DNA from: Glaciecola sp965660625
GTDB lineage: Bacteria; Pseudomonadota; Gammaproteobacteria; Enterobacterales; Alteromonadaceae
Direction of reading: 5' to 3'
Length of the DNA stretch: 64,000 nt
NCBI GenBank assembly: GCA_965660625.1
Contig: CBFIAR010000003.1
Location: 62,001-126,000, forward strand
A program made the position numbers and the translations under genes. The first letter of the stretch is position 1, and the number at the start of each line of letters is the position of its first letter. Positions 44,990 to 54,516 of the stretch are shown in pieces. Below the pieces are notes generated by a model. That model searched no databases. It saw nothing but the letters and a program-made list of their open reading frames with translations, and was not told where the DNA came from.

Positions 44990-45274
44990 TTACTGCTCTT
45001 GAGGCAAAATTCGATAAAAAGTTTCGCCTTCTTTAATCAGACCTAGTTCGTTGCGTGCTCTTTCTTCAATTGACTCTAGGCCTAATTGAAGATCACTGAT
45101 ATCAGCTTGAAGTAGTGCGTTTCGCTGTTTTAAATTCGCGTTCTGTTGCTGCAGTTCTTCTACTTCTGACTTCATCATGTTGTAGTCGGCAATGCTATTC
45201 TTGCCGAACCAAAGGCGAGCCTGCAATAACCCTAACAGGGAAATCAATATGACGAGTATCCATCTATTGCGCAT
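44990..45274 (-). CDS. ftsB: Cell division protein FtsB
   Basis: A small bitopic divisome protein that forms the FtsQLB complex. The 94 residues comprise one membrane helix (about 4-20, WILVILISLLGLLQARLWFG), a leucine-rich coiled coil (about 30-70, EELQQQNANLKQRNALLQ) and a short periplasmic tail. The ftsB-ispD-ispF order is conserved in gammaproteobacteria. Confidence 0.94.
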   Translation of the reverse strand: MRNRWILVILISLLGLLQARLWFGKNSIADYNMMKSEVEELQQQNANLKQRNALLQADISDLQLGLESIEERARNELGLIKEGETFYRILPQEQ

Positions 45275-45303
45275 AGCTCAATCCTCAATGGCGCTATTAC
45301 TTG

Positions 45304-47061
45304 TTAATTACCAAGCAATTTATCGCTTAACTTATTCAATAATTTATCTTTTTTCTTATCTAAAACATTGCTCATTTGCGTTTTTAATAGTTCATTTAGG
45401 CTTTCCGTATCGCCTTGAGCAGCAGATAAAAGTGTGTCTACGGAGGCGAGTTGCTCACTCGATTGACCTAACTGTTCAGCAACTTTTGCGTTCAACTTTG
45501 TTTTCAACTCGCCTAGTTTACCAGAACTATTGCTTGTCAAGCCACTAGAAAGGGCTTGCTGCATTTTTTTATCTAAATTAGACGAGACTTTTAATGACGG
45601 ATTTGTCAGTTTTCCAGAAAAATCAGTGACAAATTGTAGCTCAGATAGGCCTGAAATAATCTCAGCAATCGCGCTAGTTAAGTCATTGTTGCCTGTCGCT
45701 TGCAGTTTAAGTGAGCTTAGGTCAAATACAGATGAGCCCGAAATCTTACCATTAACTACCTTAAGTTCACCTTTGCTGGCAAGTATGCCCGATTCCAGCA
45801 ATGCATTGAGCTTTTGTTTGGATGCTTCCGGAACCAATTCAACGGCTTGCAGCACGAGGCCTTTAATATCCCAATTTTGAATTGAATTAACCTTGCCATC
45901 AAGAATTTCAAAGCTGCCTTTTAAATCAATCTTATTCCAGTGATTGGCATTGCTGGAGTTAATTAAAAATGTGGTCGGACTACCAACAATTGCGTGTTGG
46001 TCGGTAATGTTTTGCCAATCCGTTTGAATTTGTTCGTCCTGCCACTTAATATTAATGGCTGCTTTTTTTATCCAAACATTGGGTAATCCATCATCACCCG
46101 CCGTTTTTTCCACAACAGCTTCATCTGAGCTGTCTGATAACAAGTCCATCGCGAGCAATAAGCCTTGGGTATACATTTTGGCTTTTTCACCGAATAAATG
46201 CTGTGTTACCTGTCCAATGGCACCCTCATCTCCGACCACTAAACCTTTCAACAAGGCATAGTCTTCTTGAGGCGCAGACTTGAGCGCAGAGATCGAACTT
46301 GCTGAGGCGGCTTTGGCTTCTTTAGTAAAAGCAATAAATTCGGAAATATTGTCTTTATCGTTTTGTATTGCTTTTTTTATTTCGTCGAACTCTTTTTTAG
46401 CTGCAGCCAATTCAAGCGGATTTTTGTAATCCGTTGTTTTCAGTCTTTCAAGTCTCTTTCTATAAGCTGTGAATTTATCTTTGTTAGGCAGTGCCGCGTA
46501 TTTTTCTTGAATAGGTTGCTGGTACTGGCCAACTACCTTTTGCGCTTGCAGCACAGCAGATGTTGTTTTTAATGGTGATTTTTCCAATATTTCATCAACG
46601 CTGGGCAAGTCTGCTAGGGTTGGGAATGCAAAATGTGGCGTTTGAGCATCGGCTTGCACATATACTTCGCCAGCACTGGCTCGTTTAGTGTCAAATTCAA
46701 CATTTTGTAAAATAAGTTCATTTACGATGAGTTTTTTGTTAAGCAACGGCATAAAATCGATGTTTGCTTTTAATGTCGCAATTTCAACTTTATTGCGAAT
46801 TGGGTTTACCTTGTCTGTGACTTGCAAACGACCGAGTGTTAGACCAAATGGGAAAAAACTATGATCAACTGACTCTATGTTGACTTCTGCTCCAGCAGCA
46901 TCACCAAGAGCACTCTGCGACAGTGATTTAAAAAGCGTATTAGCAAAGAGTAAATAAAGAATCACAACAACAGCAATACTGCCTAAAGGGATGGAAACCC
47001 ATAGTGATATTTTTCCGTATTGCGTTGCTTTCGATAGCGAAGAGAAACGATGCCTAAACAT
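45304..47061 (-). CDS. TIGR03545 family AsmA-like protein
   Basis: 585 residues from the ATG at 47061, supported by AAGGA 7 nt upstream. The longer frame to 47202 has no ribosome site. One N-terminal membrane helix (about 18-45, ISLWVSIPLGSIAVVVILYLL) anchors a large extracytoplasmic domain with AsmA-like segments (GLTLGRLQVTDK; ANIDFMPLLNKKLIVNELIL) and helical spacers. The family name is positional and its function is not established. The frequently paired TIGR03546 gene is not adjacent. It is probably in the ftsB transcription unit (29 nt gap). Confidence 0.75.
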   Translation of the reverse strand: MFRHRFSSLSKATQYGKISLWVSIPLGSIAVVVILYLLFANTLFKSLSQSALGDAAGAEVNIESVDHSFFPFGLTLGRLQVTDKVNPIRNKVEIATLKANIDFMPLLNKKLIVNELILQNVEFDTKRASAGEVYVQADAQTPHFAFPTLADLPSVDEILEKSPLKTTSAVLQAQKVVGQYQQPIQEKYAALPNKDKFTAYRKRLERLKTTDYKNPLELAAAKKEFDEIKKAIQNDKDNISEFIAFTKEAKAASASSISALKSAPQEDYALLKGLVVGDEGAIGQVTQHLFGEKAKMYTQGLLLAMDLLSDSSDEAVVEKTAGDDGLPNVWIKKAAINIKWQDEQIQTDWQNITDQHAIVGSPTTFLINSSNANHWNKIDLKGSFEILDGKVNSIQNWDIKGLVLQAVELVPEASKQKLNALLESGILASKGELKVVNGKISGSSVFDLSSLKLQATGNNDLTSAIAEIISGLSELQFVTDFSGKLTNPSLKVSSNLDKKMQQALSSGLTSNSSGKLGELKTKLNAKVAEQLGQSSEQLASVDTLLSAAQGDTESLNELLKTQMSNVLDKKKDKLLNKLSDKLLGN

Positions 47062-47455
47062 AAAAGAGTCCTTATTATGTTGATGAGTGCCATTGTTTGC
47101 TAGGAAGGTAAACGAATGACGAAGGAAGGTCACTGCCGATGCAAGAGAACCTTCTATTTTTTCAAGCGTTATAATCATAGCTGATTCGGACACAACAACC
47201 AATGAAAACGGCTTTGGTTTCTATTTTTTATGAAAAAATCAACCTAATAATTGGGCGTATCTGAGCTTACAACATGACTTGACGAAATTATTTAAAGTTT
47301 TTGTTTACAAAGGTAGTTTTTCGCATCGATAAAGACTATCTTACGGCCACTTTTTTAAGCTGCAATGCAAGCGCATCAACAGCATGATAAAATACATGAA
47401 ACGAAGCAGGATTAACGCAACAAGAATGTCCTTAATACAACCGTGAGGCGATTAA
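47062..47455. other. Intergenic region between divergent TIGR03545-family gene and putA
   Basis: A 394-bp divergent spacer with both promoters. A hairpin with arms ATTTTTT and AAAAAAT flanked by GGTT and AACC lies at about 47217-47250. No ORF or RNA gene is convincing. Proline-responsive sites cannot be recognised by eye, and this PutA lacks the domain that would bind them. Confidence 0.35.
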
Positions 47456-50400
47456 ATGTTAGTGAACAATAGTATTAGTAATGCATGCCCAACCCGTCAG
47501 AAAATCCGTGATTTTTATCGCATTAGTGAGTCGCAGGCTATTGAGCATATACTGCCTGAAGCTGAGGTAAATATGGCTGCTCGCTCTCGCGCTTGGGAGC
47601 GTGCTCGAACAATGGTCTTGCAAATTCGCCGCGAGCAAGAGGGGCATGGCGGGGTTGATGCGTTATTGAACGAATATTCACTATCGACAGCGGAGGGGGT
47701 TGTTTTAATGTGTTTGGCTGAAGCATTGTTGCGAGTGCCAGATAAACATACCCAAGAAGAGCTTATTCGGGATAAGCTTTCAAAGGGAGAATGGACGCCT
47801 CATTTGGGCAACAGCGACTCTCTATTTGTTAACGCCTCTGCGTGGGGGTTGTTGTTTACTGGCAGCATGGTGAAATATGCAGATAAGCGAAAATCCGAAC
47901 AGTTTGGATTGCTCAAAAAAACGGTGGGTCGCTTAGGTGAGCCTGTTATTCGCCGTGCAATGAAAATTGCAATGAAAGTGATGGGTCGTCAGTTCGTCAT
48001 GGGCGAAAACATTGAAGATGCAGTTAAACGAGCCGCTGAAAAGGAAACGCAAGGTTACGTGTATTCTTATGACATGTTAGGTGAAGGCGCTAGAACAGCA
48101 GAAGATGCAGAGTATTACTATCATGCTTACGAGCAAGCGATTAAAGTAATAGGTGAGGCGGCAAAAGGACGCGGACCGCGCAAGAGCCCTGGAATATCAG
48201 TGAAACTTTCAGCGATCCATCCGCGCTATGACTTCGCTAAATACGACCGCGCCATGAATGAAATTCCTGCAAAATTGAAAGCACTATGTTTATTGGCGAA
48301 GAAATATGACATAGGGTTAACGGTTGATGCCGAAGAATCAGAACGCCTTGATATATCGCTAGATATTATTGAAAAAGTATACAGCGATCCCGATTTGGAG
48401 GGGTGGGATGGCTTTGGTTTAGCAGTGCAGGCATATCAAAAACGCGCTATTTTTGTTATTGAGTGGCTAAGAGAATTGAGCCTTAAAGTTGGCCGTAAAA
48501 TCATGGTTCGCTTGGTAAAAGGTGCTTATTGGGACACTGAAATAAAGCATACTCAGCAAGGTGGCTTCGAAGACTTCCCTGTTTTTACTCGTAAAACGTC
48601 TACCGATGTTTCTTTTCACGCTTGTGCAAATAGACTGTTAGCTTACCGCGACAGCATATACCCTCAGTTTGCGACTCATAACGCCTATACTGCGTCGGTA
48701 ATAATAGAGCTTGCCGGCGATGATAAAGAAGGATTTGAATTCCAGTGTTTGCATGGAATGGGCGACTCACTATATGACCAGGTCGTTACTCAAGATAAAA
48801 TACAATGTCGTGTTTATGCACCTGTCGGTTTTCATGAAGATTTATTGGCTTATTTGGTCCGCCGCTTACTAGAAAATGGCGCGAACTCATCTTTTGTGAA
48901 TGCAATTGTCGATGATAGTCTCCCTGTTGAGTCATTGCTGGAAGATCCAGTTGAGCGCACGCAGCGACTTCAGGTTCGAGAGAACAAGCAAATTGCGATG
49001 CCGGTCGATTTGTACGCACCCTATCGAGCAAATTCACGTGGCATTGATATCTACGATGTCAATGCCACCCGAGCTTTGTCCTTGCGTTTAGAAAAATGGT
49101 TTGAAGGGCACCTCCAGGCCCTTGGGGACGTCCAAGAATCTAACAATAAGATCATTGTTCGCAACCCGTCTAAGTTGGACGAAATTATAGGCGTCCATCA
49201 GTATCACTCTAAAGCAGATATGCAGGCGATGCTTGAACGCACGACAACTGCATTTGAGTCCTGGTCAAAGCAACTTGTGGGAGAAAGGGCTGATTTGTTA
49301 ATGCGAATCGCTGATATTCTTGAACGCCATATGGACGAATTAATAGGTCTTTGCATAAAGGAAGCAGGCAAGGTTACGTTAGACAGCATTGATGAAGTGC
49401 GCGAAGCAGTCGATTTTTGCCGTTACTATGCGGTTGAGGCCAAGCGACTGGATCCTGAAAATCGCCTGCAGCCAAGAGGTGTTGTGCTATGTATCAGCCC
49501 TTGGAATTTCCCTCTGGCTATTTTCATGGGGCAAGTTGCAGCGGCATTAGTCACGGGTAATACCGTTATTGCAAAACCGGCAGAACAAACAAGCTTAATT
49601 GCTATACGTGCTCTAGAATTGATGATATCCGTAGGCTTGCCTGAGGATGCTGTCAATTTAGTCATTGCGAAAGGCCCTGACGTCGGTGATGTGTTGTTGC
49701 CAGACGAACGTATTCAATGCGTTATGTTCACAGGTTCAACACAAACCGGCTCGCTGATATCACAAATACTAGCGGCTCGTGGCACAGAGCAGGTTCCTTT
49801 GATTGCAGAAACTGGCGGGCAAAATTGTATGATAGTCGACTCAACCGCGCTTCCAGAGCAAGTGGTTGATGATGTTATTGCATCAGGCTTTCAAAGCGCG
49901 GGACAGCGCTGTTCGGCCTTGCGAGTATTATTTGTGCAGGAAGATATCGCAGACGATGTTTGTGACATGATTATTGGTGCGATGAGAGAATTATCGCTAG
50001 GTGATCCTTCGTTATTGTCGAGCGACATAGGGCCAGTTATTGATGACAAGGCTTTAAAAACACTTAACGACCACGTTGAATACATGAAAGAAAACGGGAA
50101 ATTACTGCACAAATGTGATTTGCCTGAAGGAAATGGGAACTTTTTTGCGCCACATTTCTTTGAAATAGATAACATTGATGTATTGAAAAAAGAGGTCTTC
50201 GGTCCTTGTGTGCATTTAGTTCGTTTTAAAGGTAAAGAAATTGGGAAAGTAATCGATCGGATCAATAGCACAGGTTTCGGGCTAACAATGGGCATACACT
50301 CGCGCATTGAGGAGCGAGCTTACGAGTTAGCACGACTCTCCAGAGCCGGTAACGTTTATATCAACCGCAATATGATTGGTGCAATTGTTGGCGTGCAGCC

Positions 50401-51256
50401 ATTCGGTGGTCGAGGGCTATCAGGTACCGGTCCAAAAGCCGGCGGTCCAAACTATCTGCCTCGCTTGATGAAAGAAAACGCGACACCAATCAAGGCGTCA
50501 CAAGTTGAAAATTATACTGATGATATTGCAATTCAAAGTGATTCAAGTGCAGTAATCAAAGCGAATCAGTTAATGAAGTCTGCAATGGGAGTCGAAAATC
50601 AGTGGCGCTTAACACCGCTGAATGATCGTATTTCGTTTGTGCGTCAATTGTTAGCAAAAATTGCCCATGTTGAAAGTGTTGACGAGCTTGCCGATGATTT
50701 AAATAAAACACTGGCGACAGCAAGAACTCAATTGATTGCTATTGAACGCAGATTACGTTCACCGATGCAACTACCTGGGCCGACTGGCGAATCAAATACC
50801 CTGCACTTAGAACCTCGAGGCGTGTTGGTTTGTTTTGCCGATAAGGACGTTAACTTCTCATATTGGGTATTGTCTATCGTGACTGCTTTGGCAACAGGTA
50901 ACGTTGTTATTTCAGTTGTGTCAGACGTTTTCTATGAAGAAGCGTTAACCTTTAAAGAGAAATTAGCTAGCACCGGAGCGCCAAATCAAGTTTTCCAAGT
51001 AGCTAACTTACGTCACTTAGAAGCGTTGCTAATGAACGATGGTCTGGCAGGTGTGGTTGTTGATAGTCGAACAGACCGAAGTGCGTATATTTCTGCAAAA
51101 TTAGCAGAAAGACAAGGAGCTATACTGCCGGTGATTACTGCTGAGTATAATGACAATTTGATCCAACGCTTGATTACCGAGAAGACAATCAGCATCGATA
51201 CGACAGCATCGGGTGGTAACACGTCGTTGATGACATTGGTAGAAGATGACGAATAA
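47456..51256 (+). CDS. putA: Bifunctional proline dehydrogenase / P5C dehydrogenase PutA
   Basis: Oxidises proline to glutamate. The 1266 residues comprise the PRODH FAD barrel (about 180-480; VDAEESERLDISLDIIEKVY, LVKGAYWDTEIK, ATHNAYT) and the P5CDH aldehyde dehydrogenase domain (about 570-1000; CISPWNFPLAIFMGQ, FTGSTQTGSLI, catalytic Cys in SAGQRCSALRVLFVQ, EVFGPCVHLVRF). A C-terminal ALDH-like domain (about 1060-1266) follows. It has no N-terminal ribbon-helix-helix domain, so it cannot autorepress as E. coli PutA does; this is the type B layout. The ATG has GAGG 7 nt upstream. Confidence 0.95.
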   Translation: MLVNNSISNACPTRQKIRDFYRISESQAIEHILPEAEVNMAARSRAWERARTMVLQIRREQEGHGGVDALLNEYSLSTAEGVVLMCLAEALLRVPDKHTQEELIRDKLSKGEWTPHLGNSDSLFVNASAWGLLFTGSMVKYADKRKSEQFGLLKKTVGRLGEPVIRRAMKIAMKVMGRQFVMGENIEDAVKRAAEKETQGYVYSYDMLGEGARTAEDAEYYYHAYEQAIKVIGEAAKGRGPRKSPGISVKLSAIHPRYDFAKYDRAMNEIPAKLKALCLLAKKYDIGLTVDAEESERLDISLDIIEKVYSDPDLEGWDGFGLAVQAYQKRAIFVIEWLRELSLKVGRKIMVRLVKGAYWDTEIKHTQQGGFEDFPVFTRKTSTDVSFHACANRLLAYRDSIYPQFATHNAYTASVIIELAGDDKEGFEFQCLHGMGDSLYDQVVTQDKIQCRVYAPVGFHEDLLAYLVRRLLENGANSSFVNAIVDDSLPVESLLEDPVERTQRLQVRENKQIAMPVDLYAPYRANSRGIDIYDVNATRALSLRLEKWFEGHLQALGDVQESNNKIIVRNPSKLDEIIGVHQYHSKADMQAMLERTTTAFESWSKQLVGERADLLMRIADILERHMDELIGLCIKEAGKVTLDSIDEVREAVDFCRYYAVEAKRLDPENRLQPRGVVLCISPWNFPLAIFMGQVAAALVTGNTVIAKPAEQTSLIAIRALELMISVGLPEDAVNLVIAKGPDVGDVLLPDERIQCVMFTGSTQTGSLISQILAARGTEQVPLIAETGGQNCMIVDSTALPEQVVDDVIASGFQSAGQRCSALRVLFVQEDIADDVCDMIIGAMRELSLGDPSLLSSDIGPVIDDKALKTLNDHVEYMKENGKLLHKCDLPEGNGNFFAPHFFEIDNIDVLKKEVFGPCVHLVRFKGKEIGKVIDRINSTGFGLTMGIHSRIEERAYELARLSRAGNVYINRNMIGAIVGVQPFGGRGLSGTGPKAGGPNYLPRLMKENATPIKASQVENYTDDIAIQSDSSAVIKANQLMKSAMGVENQWRLTPLNDRISFVRQLLAKIAHVESVDELADDLNKTLATARTQLIAIERRLRSPMQLPGPTGESNTLHLEPRGVLVCFADKDVNFSYWVLSIVTALATGNVVISVVSDVFYEEALTFKEKLASTGAPNQVFQVANLRHLEALLMNDGLAGVVVDSRTDRSAYISAKLAERQGAILPVITAEYNDNLIQRLITEKTISIDTTASGGNTSLMTLVEDDE

Positions 51257-51324
51257 CAGCTTAATTGTTTAGTTTAGCGAGTTGATAAATGCTGAACTAT
51301 GCTTTAGGGCGTTAAAAGCAAGTT

Positions 51325-51362
51325 GACAAGAGCAGTTCGGGGTAACCCGTTCTGCTCTTGTC
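51325..51362 (+). other. Near-perfect 38-nt hairpin with a GTAA tetraloop after putA
   Basis: GACAAGAGCAG (51325-51335) pairs with CTGCTCTTGTC (51352-51362). A symmetric TT/TT internal loop separates this from CGGG/CCCG closed by GTAA, a GNRA-type loop. No T-tract follows. It may be a 3'-end stabiliser or a repeat-family element. Confidence 0.6.
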
Positions 51363-51787
51363 GCTACGATGTTGAATAACTTACTACAAGCCTGCAGAAC
51401 GACAAAAAGAATAATACTGCTATTCTAATTTGCTTAGGTTTCTATTCAGTGCGCTCTTGTGTTCTTCAGCTTTAGCAAAGTCATCTAACGTGTTGTTCAT
51501 CTTGTTCTTCATCGGACACCAATTCACTCGATGATAAAGATTGAGCACTCGAATAAGAATGAAATAAGGTAATAAAGAAAAATAAAATAGCGAAGATTTT
51601 AGGCACTCTTTTGCCATTTCACAAGACTAGATTTGGTATTCGTGGCGATAACCAAGGGATCTTTGATAAGACATCAGCAAGGAGCTGCTATTTGCTCGTT
51701 TGAATGCTGAAAGGTTTGCGCACGCATGCATTCGAGGATATGGTACAGGAATATTCGACAGCACCTTTTGATTGGCAAGTTAAGACC
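51363..51787. other. Intergenic region before the CYTH/CHAD gene
   Basis: 425 bp. A minus-strand frame at 51420-51617 (65 aa) exists but has no ribosome site and no recognisable domain, so it is not called. Otherwise nothing is seen beyond the presumed promoter of the downstream gene. Confidence 0.35.
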
Positions 51788-53278
51788 ATGGAAATTGAAT
51801 TAAAACTCGTTGCAGACCAAGATGCGCTTAGCACATTTGAACAAACACTGTTGCCCAAATTAAAAGGCAAGGTAACACGCAGCGCGTTTGACGTGTTTAA
51901 TGATTATTACGATACACCGGAGCAATTTCTGGGAAAACGAAAAATGGGTTGTCGCATTCGGCGGGTGAACGATCATATTGAACAGACAATAAAAACCCAA
52001 GGAAAGGTGGAAGGGGGCTTGCATCAGCGTCCTGAATATAATGTTGACCTTGATAAAGCGCATCCAGATTTAGAAAAGTTTGACTCCGCAATATGGGCTG
52101 ATGACATCGATATTGAAGAGGTTAACCGTCAATTGCAGGTACAATTTTCAACTCACTTTCATCGCGTCACGTTTGACATTATAGACGGCGAAAATCACAT
52201 TGAACTCGTCTTTGATAGCGGTGAAGTTAAACATAGCTTGGGTACATTACCGATCGGGGAAATTGAGATTGAACTGAAAGCCGGCATGCCCACAGCGTTG
52301 TTTGACTTGGCCGATGAGATAAGCAAAGTGACGCCGGTTCGATTGAGCAACGTTACAAAAGCTGCGCGCGGCTATCAACTAATGAACGGTACTGTAGCAG
52401 AGACAGTGCAACTTCCAAACTTTTTAGACTTGGATGAGGAAGACAGCACAGAAGATGGTTTATGTAAGGCAATTGAGTGTGCTTTGTCCCATTGGCAACA
52501 TCATGAATACGTATATTTACAATCAGGGCATATTAACGCGCTGCGAGAAATAGCGCAGAGTGTACAGTTGTTATTACAAGGTGTGTCTTTATATTTACCG
52601 GTATTGCAGTGCCAAGAATTACTCAACTTACACAAACAATTGCTTGTCTTGTCGGACCAATGGGCGTGGCAAGACGACTTACAATGCATTCGTAAACTGC
52701 GTTCGAATAAGGGTCCATTTAGTCGCCGCATACCTAGACATCAAGCGTTAATGAGTTATTTGAACGGGCGCCGTGAGGGCTTGTTAACAGTACAGTCACC
52801 AGAACAGCTATTAGTTTCAATGGAAAGCAGTCAAGTACAGCTTGGTGCATCACGATTACTGGTTGAAAAACCTTGGCAGGCACAAGCCACGGGCCATCAA
52901 ATACCAGTAATAAAACATGCTAAAGGTTGGTTATCACAGGGCTGGCAGACCGTGATGCAAAGCTTGCCATCTAAAGTTGAAATGGATTATACCAAATACA
53001 TTGCGCTTGAAGTGTTACTGCGCCAAACATTGCTAAACGGCTTCCTACTAGCCGGTTTGTTCGCGGAAAGCCGCGGTAAATTCAGGGCTCCTTGGTTAGA
53101 TTTAGTGGAAGGTATTGACGAAGTGAAAGCGCTTTTGTTTTTACGCAGAGCACTCAAGGAAGTTGATATTGAAGATGCTGAAGACTTAGATGATTGGATT
53201 GATGATAAACTGAGCAGTGTTATCACGGTGATGGAAAAAAGTCGAGAAGTAGCGATGCGCGCTGAGACTTACTGGTAA
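51788..53278 (+). CDS. CYTH and CHAD domain protein, inorganic triphosphatase (YgiF-like)
   Basis: 496 residues from the ATG at 51788, which starts exactly with the CYTH motif MEIELKLVAD (ExExK). The upstream 28 codons are not needed. The CYTH tunnel domain spans about 1-200 (GCRIRRVNDHIEQTIKTQG; EIEIELKAG). The CHAD helical domain spans about 215-496 and is histidine/arginine-rich (WQWHEY-type start SHWQHHEYVY, KLRSNKGPFSRR). E. coli YgiF is a tripolyphosphatase, and CHAD domains bind polyphosphate. Monocistronic. Confidence 0.85.
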   Translation: MEIELKLVADQDALSTFEQTLLPKLKGKVTRSAFDVFNDYYDTPEQFLGKRKMGCRIRRVNDHIEQTIKTQGKVEGGLHQRPEYNVDLDKAHPDLEKFDSAIWADDIDIEEVNRQLQVQFSTHFHRVTFDIIDGENHIELVFDSGEVKHSLGTLPIGEIEIELKAGMPTALFDLADEISKVTPVRLSNVTKAARGYQLMNGTVAETVQLPNFLDLDEEDSTEDGLCKAIECALSHWQHHEYVYLQSGHINALREIAQSVQLLLQGVSLYLPVLQCQELLNLHKQLLVLSDQWAWQDDLQCIRKLRSNKGPFSRRIPRHQALMSYLNGRREGLLTVQSPEQLLVSMESSQVQLGASRLLVEKPWQAQATGHQIPVIKHAKGWLSQGWQTVMQSLPSKVEMDYTKYIALEVLLRQTLLNGFLLAGLFAESRGKFRAPWLDLVEGIDEVKALLFLRRALKEVDIEDAEDLDDWIDDKLSSVITVMEKSREVAMRAETYW

Positions 53279-53647
53279 ATTAGTTTAGCTTTAAAATTTT
53301 TACTGTGCCCTTGAATTATTCTCTTTCTGCAACAATATCGATCCGAACAGAAAAAAGCGATGTAACTATTGCAAGGATTCTGCATTAGCTGCACAAAATG
53401 TCATCTTGCAAAGTGCATTCAATGAGTCAGCTTGAATAAATACAGATGACGTTTAATTTTTGCCAATGGGTTGATACACATTTATGACACGTCATAGGTG
53501 TAATCGATTTAACTGGTGAAGAGAATCGATTTTATTCAATTTATTTATTTATCAATAACGCTTATCTTTACACCAAGCAAAACGGTAAGCGTTTTTAGCA
53601 AGTTATTTAGTAAACTTAAACTTAGCAACCTTAAAAGGAATACAACT
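53279..53647. other. ahpC upstream region
   Basis: 369 bp before the ahpC ATG. TTGATA (53471-53476) followed 17 nt later by ATAGGT is a possible promoter, and ATAG-N7-CGAT at 53494-53508 vaguely recalls one OxyR half-site pair. Neither is convincing. The open frame from 53516 to the true ATG is not a conserved AhpC extension. Confidence 0.35.
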
Positions 53648-54211
53648 ATGACAATGATTAACAAATCAATCCCTGATTTTAAAGTAGAAGCTTTTCACGA
53701 CGGTGAGTTCAAAACAATTACTAGCGAAGACGTAAAAGGCAAATGGTCTCTCTTCGTATTTTATCCAGCTGATTTTACTTTTGTATGTCCTACCGAACTA
53801 GAAGATATGGCTAAAAAGCATGACGAACTATTAAGTCTTGGTGTTGAAGTTTATTCTGTATCAACTGATTCACACTTTGTGCATAAAGCATGGCATGACA
53901 CAAGTGAAGCGATTGGTAAAATCAAATATCCAATGCTAGCTGATTCAACGGGTTCTATGACTCGTGCGTTTGATATCATGATTGAAGAAGATGGTCGTGC
54001 ATTACGCGGTACATTCTTAGCTAACCCGGAAGGCATCGTCAAAGTTGAAGAAGTTCACGACCTAGGTATCGGTCGTTCTGCAGCTGACATGCTAAGAAAA
54101 GTAAAAGCAGCACAATATGTTGCAAACAATGATGGCGAAGTATGCCCAGCAGCATGGGAACAAGGCCAAGCAACCTTAACACCTAGCCTTGATCTTGTTG
54201 GTAAGATCTAA
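53648..54211 (+). CDS. ahpC: Alkyl hydroperoxide reductase subunit C (peroxiredoxin)
   Basis: A 2-Cys peroxiredoxin that reduces H2O2 and organic peroxides, with AhpF as reductant. 187 residues from the ATG at 53648 (AAGGA 8 nt upstream). The peroxidatic Cys47 is in FTFVCPTELEDMAKKHDEL, and the resolving Cys lies in DGEVCPAAWEQG near 166. The length matches E. coli AhpC. It is followed after 305 nt by ahpF. Confidence 0.97.
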   Translation: MTMINKSIPDFKVEAFHDGEFKTITSEDVKGKWSLFVFYPADFTFVCPTELEDMAKKHDELLSLGVEVYSVSTDSHFVHKAWHDTSEAIGKIKYPMLADSTGSMTRAFDIMIEEDGRALRGTFLANPEGIVKVEEVHDLGIGRSAADMLRKVKAAQYVANNDGEVCPAAWEQGQATLTPSLDLVGKI

Positions 54212-54230
54212 GCTTAGTTAGCAATTGTGA

Positions 54231-54252
54231 TTGGGGAGCGCTCGCTCCCCAA
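54231..54252 (+). terminator. GC-rich hairpin just after ahpC
   Basis: TTGGGGAGC (54231-54239) pairs with GCTCCCCAA (54244-54252), with a 4-nt loop, 19 nt past the ahpC stop. No T-run follows. Likely an mRNA stabiliser or partial terminator favouring ahpC over ahpF. Confidence 0.55.
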
Positions 54253-54356
54253 TAATTCTCAGCGCAGCGCAAAAGCACAGTTCATTAGCGCAGCAAAAAC
54301 TGCTTTTAGAGATACCAACATGCTAAAAAGCGAAAAAGTGATAGAAAGAATTTGAA

Positions 54357-54486
54357 GGCAAAGGCTTTCACCCTTTATTTAGATAATTACCAGATAGATT
54401 AAATAAGGCTCAAATTCACTGAGTCGGGTTTATTTCGGTCTTTTTTTGATAAAACAACTGACAAGTAAATGGTGAAACCCTTTGCT
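54357..54486 (+). other. Long imperfect helix enclosing a terminator-like hairpin, ahpF leader
   Basis: Arm 54357-54372 (GGCAAAGGCTTTCACC) pairs with 54471-54486 (GGTGAAACCCTTTGCT), with one mismatch and one G-U. The helix extends through TTTATTT (54374-54380) with AAGTAAA (54463-54469). Inside the loop, AAATAA-CTCA-TGAG-TTATTT folds and is followed by a run of seven Ts, resembling an intrinsic terminator. The outer and inner folds lie between ahpC and ahpF and could tune ahpF read-through. Confidence 0.5.
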
Positions 54487-54516
54487 GCAACCCAATTAAA
54501 GTAAAAGGAACGGACA

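Noticed and set aside
51420..51617. 65-aa minus-strand frame between putA and the CYTH/CHAD gene
   Set aside because: No ribosome site, no domain; the hydrophobic start may be chance in AT-rich DNA.
53472..53508. OxyR-like site upstream of ahpC
   Set aside because: Only one half-site pair (ATAG-N7-CGAT) resembles the consensus; the neighbouring pair does not match.
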